DNA of 10,831 nt from an uncultured Eubacteriales bacterium (GTDB taxonomy: Bacteria; Bacillota; Clostridia; Oscillospirales; Ruminococcaceae), in assembly GCA_959605275.1 (NCBI GenBank), contig CAUHFD010000080.1, positions 1-10,831 on the forward strand, written 5' to 3'. Shown piece after piece: positions 6,238 to 10,831 of the stretch. Both the position numbers and the translations under genes were made by a program. The notes under the pieces are model-generated. The model was given only the letters and a program-made list of their open reading frames with translations. It was not told the origin of the DNA and did not search any database. Within the stretch, counting starts at the first letter, position 1. Every line of letters begins with the position of its first letter.

Positions 6238-7533
6238 TTGCATAGCACTGTTATGATACTCAAAGTGCTGTGTATAAACAATATGGATTACATATTATCT
6301 CTCGGTCAGAAAGCAAGAAAAGTCAAACGTGAAATTGCCACGGCTTCCGCCAACCGTAAAAATGCGGCGCTGCAAGCAATGGCTGCTGCATTGACAGAAA
6401 ATACGGATCAGATCATCTCCGCAAACCGTATTGATCTGGATAACGCTGCTGCCAACGGAATGTCGGCGGCAATGCAGGATCGGCTGCGGTTGGATGATAA
6501 GCGAATTGCAGCCATGGCATCAGGAGTCATGGAAATCGTAGATTTAGACGATCCTGTCGGCAGAATTGACTGCGGATTTCTTCGTCCGAACGGACTGCGC
6601 ATCTGCAAAACGAGAGTTCCGCTCGGCGTGATCGGTATTATCTTTGAATCCCGCCCCAATGTTACGGTAGATGCGGCGGCGCTCTGCCTAAAAGCAGGAA
6701 ATGCCGTGATTCTCCGCGGAGGAAAAGAAGCATTTCATTCCAATCAATGTCTGACCGCTATTATGCGGGAGGCGATTGCAAAATCCGGATTGTCTGCCGA
6801 CATCATTCAGTTGGTAGAGGACACTTCTCGGGAATCGGCAAACGCAATGATGAAGCTCAACGGTTATCTTGATGTACTGATTCCCCGGGGCGGTCAAGGG
6901 TTAATTCAGGCAGTCGTAAAAAACGCCACAGTGCCGGTTATTGAAACCGGAGTTGGAAATTGCCATATTTATGTTGATGAATTTGCCGATATGGAAATGG
7001 CTGTCCGTATTGTATTTAATGCGAAAACCAGCCGCCCATCGGTATGTAACGCCGCAGAAAGCGTTCTGGTTCATAAAAATATTGCCGAAAAGTTTCTTCC
7101 GCTGATGAAAGCAAAACTGGATGAAAAAAATGTCACATTATATGGCTGTGACAAAACCGCAGCTTTGCTCGGCAGTTCCATCTTACCGGCTGACGAGGAA
7201 TTGTATGGCACGGAGTTTTTGGACTACACAATGACTGTGAAAGTGGTAGACAGCATGGAGGATGCGATTTCTCATATTGAGCGGTTCGGAACACAGCATT
7301 CTGAAGCAATCGTAACAAACAATCTTCAAAATGCGGAGTATTTTACCGCCAACATCGATGCTGCCGCAGTTTATGTGAATGCCTCCACCCGTTTTACCGA
7401 CGGCGGAGAATTCGGTTTCGGTGCGGAAATCGGTATTTCCACGCAAAAATTGCACGCAAGAGGTCCTATGGGATTAAATGAGCTGACCACGGTCAAATAC
7501 ATTATCAACGGCAACGGACAAATCAGAGAATAA
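6238..7533 (+). CDS. proA: Gamma-glutamyl phosphate reductase (glutamate-5-semialdehyde dehydrogenase)
   Basis: NADPH-dependent cytosolic enzyme reducing gamma-glutamyl phosphate to glutamate-5-semialdehyde, the step after ProB. An aldehyde-dehydrogenase fold is evident: LGVIGIIFESRPNVTVDAA and LKAGNAVILRGGKEA (NADP site), VPVIETGVGNCHIYVDE, the catalytic cysteine in RPSVCNAAESVLVH, and the conserved end TRFTDGGEFGFGAEIGISTQ with ARGPMGL. The start is ambiguous. TTG at 6238 directly follows a strong AAAGGTGGG ribosome site and gives 431 residues with an extra 15 at the N-terminus. ATG at 6283 gives MDYILSLGQKAR and 416 residues, the normal family length, but has no ribosome site. I give the longer form on ribosome-site evidence. 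Proline formation also needs proC, which is not in this window. Confidence 0.93.
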   Translation: MHSTVMILKVLCINNMDYILSLGQKARKVKREIATASANRKNAALQAMAAALTENTDQIISANRIDLDNAAANGMSAAMQDRLRLDDKRIAAMASGVMEIVDLDDPVGRIDCGFLRPNGLRICKTRVPLGVIGIIFESRPNVTVDAAALCLKAGNAVILRGGKEAFHSNQCLTAIMREAIAKSGLSADIIQLVEDTSRESANAMMKLNGYLDVLIPRGGQGLIQAVVKNATVPVIETGVGNCHIYVDEFADMEMAVRIVFNAKTSRPSVCNAAESVLVHKNIAEKFLPLMKAKLDEKNVTLYGCDKTAALLGSSILPADEELYGTEFLDYTMTVKVVDSMEDAISHIERFGTQHSEAIVTNNLQNAEYFTANIDAAAVYVNASTRFTDGGEFGFGAEIGISTQKLHARGPMGLNELTTVKYIINGNGQIRE

Positions 7534-7581
7534 TTTGAGATTTATCATTTTTCAGTATCATAGAAAGGGATGATCATAAAC

Positions 7582-8427
7582 ATGGACGAAACCTTAAATA
7601 CTGCTCCGGAAGCCTCGAATCCACAATCAAAGCGAAAAAAGAAGCCGGCTCGCGTATCCCGCCGCGTTGCCGTTTTTGGTACCGTTGTGCTTATTTTTGC
7701 GATTATCGGTGTCGTTGCTACCGCAATCGGAATTACGAAAGTAACCACCGATATCATTGACAACAAGAGCCAAAAAGAAATGTTTAAGCGCACTGTTTTT
7801 CCTCTGGTAATTCTTGACCCGCCGGCATTTGACTCCATCGACAAATTAGATTCCCGTACCATTTTATCTGCCGGCATTTGGGATTTTATCATGTTTGAGG
7901 ACAAATCCAAATATGTGAAAGATGACCTGGGAAATATGACTGTTCCCGACGTCGATATTGAAGCGCATATTACCAAAGTATTCGGAAAATCCGCTGTGAT
8001 TGAACATCAGGAGCTGACTGATTCCGAAATGCAGATATTATATGATCCGGAGGGAAAAGTTTACATGATTCCCTCTGCCGCAAGTATGATGTCCTATGTG
8101 CCGCACATTGAAAAAGTTTCCCGCAAAGGCGATGAATACACCGTAACAGTGGGATATGTACCATCTGGACCGGTCTGGGAGGGCGATATTAACGGTCAGA
8201 AATATGAGCCGGATGCTGACAAATTCCTAAATTATATCTTAAAGAAGAATGGCAAGGACAGCTATATCATTACTGCCGTAAAGGACTTGCCGGTTGATAA
8301 CAGCTCCAGCAGTGAGGCCGAATCGGAGGATACTTCTTCCACTGATTCAGATACTTCGGCTTTACCTGAATCATCGGAAGCGGCTTCAAGCGCCTCGGCG
8401 GTTTCTTCCGACATTTCGTCTAAATAA
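7582..8427 (+). CDS. Membrane-anchored protein of unknown function with Ser-rich C-terminal tail
   Basis: 281 residues, not recognised as a known family. A short cytoplasmic N-terminus rich in Lys/Arg (KRKKKPAR, about 17-24) precedes one hydrophobic segment (about 29-51, VAVFGTVVLIFAIIGVVATA), predicting a single-pass protein with its bulk outside the cell. The middle (about 55-235) mixes alpha and beta character, including KRTVFPLVILDPPAFDSIDKLD, TVTVGYVPSGPVW and YILKKNGKDSYIITAV. The last 40 or so residues are low-complexity Ser/Glu/Ala/Asp (SSSSEAESEDTSS), typical of wall-spanning or flexible surface tails. No lipobox or sorting motif is seen. The ATG at 7582 has AGAAAGGG about 12 bases upstream; the ATG at 7570 lies almost on that ribosome site. 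It starts 48 nt after proA with no terminator, so it is probably co-transcribed with proBA. Confidence 0.8.
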   Translation: MDETLNTAPEASNPQSKRKKKPARVSRRVAVFGTVVLIFAIIGVVATAIGITKVTTDIIDNKSQKEMFKRTVFPLVILDPPAFDSIDKLDSRTILSAGIWDFIMFEDKSKYVKDDLGNMTVPDVDIEAHITKVFGKSAVIEHQELTDSEMQILYDPEGKVYMIPSAASMMSYVPHIEKVSRKGDEYTVTVGYVPSGPVWEGDINGQKYEPDADKFLNYILKKNGKDSYIITAVKDLPVDNSSSSEAESEDTSSTDSDTSALPESSEAASSASAVSSDISSK

Positions 8428-8444
8428 TATATTGAATAGCGCCG

Positions 8445-8481
8445 ACGCCCTGACTGCAAGAGACCATCTTGTTCGGGGCGT
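8445..8481 (+). other. Two-tier stem-loop between the Ser-rich protein gene and the radical SAM gene
   Basis: Outer pairs ACGCCC / GGGCGT enclose an inner stem CAAGA-gacca-TCTTG; TTATTTCT follows. It is a weak terminator or attenuator candidate that would separate the two genes in part. It is short and contains internal loops, so its strength is uncertain. Confidence 0.4.
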
Positions 8482-8511
8482 TTATTTCTATCAAAAGAAA
8501 GGAAGCAGAAA

Positions 8512-9450
8512 TTGGAACACGAATTTCCCTATTCTGACAATTACAAACGATATTACACTTTAAATTACTATTTTCGGCAAAAATTTCACTCCAAGGTTTT
8601 CAAAGTATCCTTAAACGCCGGCTTCACCTGTCCGAACCGAGATGGCACCAAAAGCTTCGGCGGGTGCACCTATTGCTCAGCCGAAGGCAGCGGAGAATTT
8701 GCCGGAAATCCGGCTGACGATATCATTTGCCAATTCAACACCGTTCGGGACGCCTTGCTGAAAAAATGGCCGGATGCCTGCTACATCCCGTATTTTCAGG
8801 CATTTACCAACACTTATGCGCCTGTTTCGGTGTTAAAAGAACGGTTTGAGCCGGTATTGCATCAGGAGAATGTCGTCGGTTTAAGTCTTGCCACCCGCGC
8901 TGATTGTCTGGAGGATGACGTGGTAGACTATCTTTCGGAACTAAATCAACGAACCTGTCTGAATGTGGAATTGGGTTTGCAAACCATTCACGATATCACC
9001 GCCGTAAAAATCAACCGTCAGCACAGTTATGCGGAATTTTTAGATGGATTTGAACGCCTGAAAGCACGGAATATTCCGATATGCGTCCATCTAATTAACG
9101 GATTGCCCGGTGAAAGCAGGGATATGATGCTGCAAACCGCCAAAGAGGTAGGTAGGCTAAAACCACACAGCGTCAAAATCCATCTTTTGCACGTTTTGGA
9201 TGGTACGCCGATCGCAGAGGATTACAAACAAGGTAAATTCGATGTTCTTTCTTTACCCGAATATGTATCCATTGTCTGCGATCAATTAGAGCTACTGCCA
9301 GCCAATACCGTTATTCAACGGATTACCGGAGACGGCGACCGGGAAAAGCTGATTGCTCCTCTTTGGAGTCTGAAAAAGCTGGTAGTTATGAATGAAATCG
9401 ATAAAGAACTGAAACGACGCAATTCCTTTCAGGGAAAATATGCGAAATAA
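8512..9450 (+). CDS. TIGR01212-type radical SAM protein (YtqA/YhcC family)
   Basis: 312-residue radical S-adenosylmethionine enzyme of the TIGR01212 family. The iron-sulfur cluster motif is CX11CX2C (C40, C52, C55) within LNAGFTCPNRDG and GGCTYCSAEGSGEFAG, the hallmark of this family. The N-terminal YYTLNYYFRQKFHSKVFKV, the middle LNVELGLQTIHD and the segment ICVHLINGLPGE also fit. The Bacillus member YtqA has been linked to tRNA wobble-uridine modification (the MnmL step from cmnm5U to nm5U); E. coli YhcC is a distant relative. That function is transferred from the family, and the usual methyltransferase partner ytqB is not adjacent. The TTG start at 8512 is supported by AAAGGA eight bases upstream. 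The stop codon lies inside the inverted repeat shared with the convergent TetR gene. Confidence 0.9.
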   Translation: MEHEFPYSDNYKRYYTLNYYFRQKFHSKVFKVSLNAGFTCPNRDGTKSFGGCTYCSAEGSGEFAGNPADDIICQFNTVRDALLKKWPDACYIPYFQAFTNTYAPVSVLKERFEPVLHQENVVGLSLATRADCLEDDVVDYLSELNQRTCLNVELGLQTIHDITAVKINRQHSYAEFLDGFERLKARNIPICVHLINGLPGESRDMMLQTAKEVGRLKPHSVKIHLLHVLDGTPIAEDYKQGKFDVLSLPEYVSIVCDQLELLPANTVIQRITGDGDREKLIAPLWSLKKLVVMNEIDKELKRRNSFQGKYAK

Positions 9451-9499
9451 TAATATCTGCCGAACAACCCTTTTATTTGTTCGGCAGATATTATTATTT
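9445..9499. terminator. Bidirectional terminator-like 23-bp perfect inverted repeat spanning both stop codons
   Basis: The arms 9445-9467 and 9477-9499 pair perfectly over 23 bp (core ATCTGCCGAACAA / TTGTTCGGCAGAT) with a 9-nt loop. The A/T-rich outer part gives U-rich 3' ends in both directions, although long T runs are absent. The stop of the radical SAM gene (TAA 9448-9450) and that of the TetR gene (TTA 9494-9496 on plus) lie in opposite arms and face each other exactly. Confidence 0.85.
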
Positions 9500-10090
9500 A
9501 CTGTTATCTTGACGCAAAAACCCGTTAATCCCAGAAAAGGTCATGATGCTTACCGTTTTAGACAGTTGTTCGATGGATTCTGCCCTGTCAGAATTAAACC
9601 AACTTTGATAAACCGACAACATTCCGGAAATCATATAATTGACGACAATATTCAATTGTGAATCTTCTATCTCTGTCTGACTCAAAAACGACGTCTTCAT
9701 TCTATCCTTGAGTGCAACATACAGCTTTTGCATCAAATTTGCATTGTGATTCATTTTCATCAATCGGCTGTAAAAATCAAAGTCCTGATTAATGATGTCG
9801 GTTAATTTTTCAAAGATCCCATATGGATTCTGCATTTCCTGCTTAAAATCAATGTTGCTTAATACACTATCAAACGCCAATACCAGCTCATTTTCAATTT
9901 CGTTTACAATATCATAAACACTGTTATAATAATTGTAAAATGTTTTTCGGTTAACGTCGGCAGTTTCCGCAATATCTTTGACTGTTATTTCCGAAATCTC
10001 TTTTTCCGCCATTAGCTCTGCAAAAGCATTCTTGATTGCTTTTTTTGTTCTTGCAACCCGACGGTCTGGCTTATGTGCTGTGTTTTCCAC
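9494..10090 (-). CDS. TetR/AcrR-family transcriptional regulator
   Basis: 198-residue DNA-binding regulator. The N-terminal helix-turn-helix is clear at about residues 12-58: RTKKAIKNAFAELMAEK, ISEITVKDIAETADVNRKTFYNYY, the last part being the TetR recognition helix. The C-terminal ligand/dimer domain (about 60-195) ends with YMISGMLSVYQSWFNSD, the pattern of TetR proteins with a DhaS-like (TetR_C_8-like) C-terminus common in Firmicutes. The GTG at 10090 is supported by AGAAGGA six bases upstream. It is divergent from a membrane-glycolipid glycosyltransferase gene and their promoters overlap, so control of that gene and of itself is likely. The ligand is unknown. Confidence 0.9.
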   Translation of the reverse strand: MENTAHKPDRRVARTKKAIKNAFAELMAEKEISEITVKDIAETADVNRKTFYNYYNSVYDIVNEIENELVLAFDSVLSNIDFKQEMQNPYGIFEKLTDIINQDFDFYSRLMKMNHNANLMQKLYVALKDRMKTSFLSQTEIEDSQLNIVVNYMISGMLSVYQSWFNSDRAESIEQLSKTVSIMTFSGINGFLRQDNSK

Positions 10091-10155
10091 CGACTATCCT
10101 TCTTTCAAAATGTAACAAGTGTGGCATTTTACCCATTTTACGAGCAGAATGTCCA

Positions 10156-10184
10156 TTGACGTTATTCTACTACTGTATTATAAT
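10156..10184 (+). promoter_or_regulatory. Promoter of the glycosyltransferase gene
   Basis: -35 TTGACG (10156-10161), 17-bp spacer, -10 TATAAT (10179-10184). The -10 box shares four bases with the -10 box of the minus-strand TetR promoter. The leader before the ATG at 10302 would be about 110 nt. Confidence 0.7.
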
Positions 10185-10206
10185 ATACACATGTGGTAAA
10201 AGTCAA
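10177..10206 (-). promoter_or_regulatory. Promoter of the TetR-family gene
   Basis: On the minus strand: -35 TTGACT (10206-10201), 18-bp spacer, -10 TATAAT (10182-10177). The minus-strand transcript would run across the -35 box of the plus-strand promoter. A CACATGTG palindrome (10188-10195) lies in the spacer. Two CATTTTAC direct repeats (10125-10132, 10134-10141) lie downstream, and an inverted GGTAAAA copy sits at 10195-10201; these are candidate operator parts. Confidence 0.65.
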
Positions 10207-10301
10207 GAAAAATGCTGCAATATTCTGAATATCATAAAATACATCTGATTCTATCATACAACACAGACTGTAAAATAAGTTTGAAAGGAATCTCCATAAA
10301 A

Positions 10302-10831
10302 ATGAAAACGCTTATTTTGTCTTGTCATACCGGAGAGGGACATAACAGCGCAGCTGATGCCATTTATGAAGAACTGTTGAGCCAGGGTGAGGACTGCAAA
10401 GTTGTAGACGCTTTAATTTTCAGCGGAAAAAAGCCCAATGAAATTGTTACTTCCTCCTACAATTCCTTAATCGTAAAAGCACCTAATGTATTTGGTTGGA
10501 TATATAAAGCTGGTGATTTATACCGTTCTACTAAACTTACTTCCCCGGTTTATTATGCCAATACCCTTTATGCAAAAAATTTGTTAGAATATATTAAAGA
10601 AAATCAGTTCGATGCCATTATCTGTACCCATCTTTTTCCGATGGAAGCGTTGACTTATTTAAAAAGGAAACATGAATTGCAAATAAAATGTTACGGCGTT
10701 TTAACCGATTATACCTGTATTCCCTTTTTTGAGGAAACTGACTTAGACTGCTATTTTCTTCCCCATCGAGATTTGATACCCGAATGTACAGAAAAAGGGA
10801 TGAGAAAAGACCGACTGATTGCCGCCGGAAT
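10302..10831 (+). CDS. MGDG-synthase-like glycosyltransferase, N-terminal part (3'-truncated by window edge)
   Basis: The first 176 codons of a family 28-type glycosyltransferase resembling processive diacylglycerol glucosyltransferase (UgtP) and plant MGDG synthase, peripheral membrane enzymes that add sugars from UDP-sugars to diacylglycerol. The N-terminal motif LILSCHTGEGHNSAADAI matches the conserved S-x-G-x-GH-x-x-AA element. The following segments fit the MGDG-synthase N-terminal domain (about 10-175): VVDAL, FDAIICTHLFPMEAL, and YGVLTDYTCIPFF where VTDF-type motifs occur, then the CYFLPH strand. The ATG at 10302 has GAAAGGA 12 bases upstream. The C-terminal UDP-sugar-binding half is outside the window, so the sugar and acceptor cannot be assigned. 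Divergence from the TetR gene suggests regulated membrane lipid composition. Confidence 0.85.
   Translation, partial: MKTLILSCHTGEGHNSAADAIYEELLSQGEDCKVVDALIFSGKKPNEIVTSSYNSLIVKAPNVFGWIYKAGDLYRSTKLTSPVYYANTLYAKNLLEYIKENQFDAIICTHLFPMEALTYLKRKHELQIKCYGVLTDYTCIPFFEETDLDCYFLPHRDLIPECTEKGMRKDRLIAAG

Noticed and set aside
8294..8563. Plus-strand open frame of 89 codons bridging the Ser-rich protein and the radical SAM gene
   Set aside because: It overlaps both genes in another frame, crosses the 8445-8481 hairpin and resembles no protein I recognise.
9440..9661. Plus-strand open frame of 73 codons overlapping the radical SAM end and the TetR gene
   Set aside because: It lies antisense to the well-supported TetR coding region, runs through the terminator hairpin and lacks a ribosome site.
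1..10831. CRISPR arrays, tRNA genes, prophage or toxin-antitoxin systems
   Set aside because: No regularly spaced repeats, cloverleaf sequences, integrase/transposase genes or paired small toxin-antitoxin frames were visible.

Overview
The window looks like a chromosomal segment of a low-to-moderate GC Firmicute, most likely a clostridial (Oscillospirales/Ruminococcaceae-type) anaerobe. Supporting signs are strong AGGAG-type ribosome binding sites, frequent TTG/GTG starts, near-consensus sigma-A promoters, and the gene set itself: an MtaD-type deaminase, a short proB without a PUA domain, a YtqA-type radical SAM protein and an MGDG-synthase-like glycosyltransferase. This placement is inferred from protein character, not from a search. 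No rRNA, tRNA, CRISPR array or intact insertion sequence was seen.

Layout. (1) The 5' edge cuts an amidohydrolase (mtaD-like, to 1282). (2) 1283-1713 holds no gene. It contains a promoter and a tandem pair of hairpin-rich repeat units. (3) 1714-2430 encodes a PduB-like microcompartment shell protein with no other microcompartment gene nearby. A bidirectional terminator (2459-2498) follows. (4) A minus-strand XRE-family regulator (2582-3280) faces away from a histidine phosphatase gene (about 3600-4271). The region between carries two well-formed divergent promoters and a structured leader. (5) A run of plus-strand genes follows: a membrane protein (4339-5262), proB (5330-6112), proA (about 6238-7533), an anchored Ser-rich protein of unknown function (7582-8427) and a radical SAM protein (8512-9450). 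(6) A 23-bp perfect inverted repeat separates the radical SAM gene from a convergent TetR-family regulator (9494-10090, minus). (7) The TetR gene is divergent from a glycolipid-type glycosyltransferase that runs off the 3' edge (from 10302). The two share overlapping, head-to-head -10 boxes.

How the genes fit together. proB and proA give the first two enzymatic steps from glutamate to glutamate semialdehyde; proC is not in the window. The TetR regulator is placed to control itself and the membrane-glycolipid glycosyltransferase. The other genes are housekeeping functions (nucleoside/SAH salvage, phosphatase, probable tRNA wobble modification) without an obvious shared pathway. The features most worth a second look are the solitary PduB-like shell gene behind a repeat-derived leader, the repeat pair itself, the missing ATG of the phosphatase gene, the mirrored stop codons at 9448/9496 and the interlocked promoters at 10156-10206. 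I did not find a convincing new multi-gene system.
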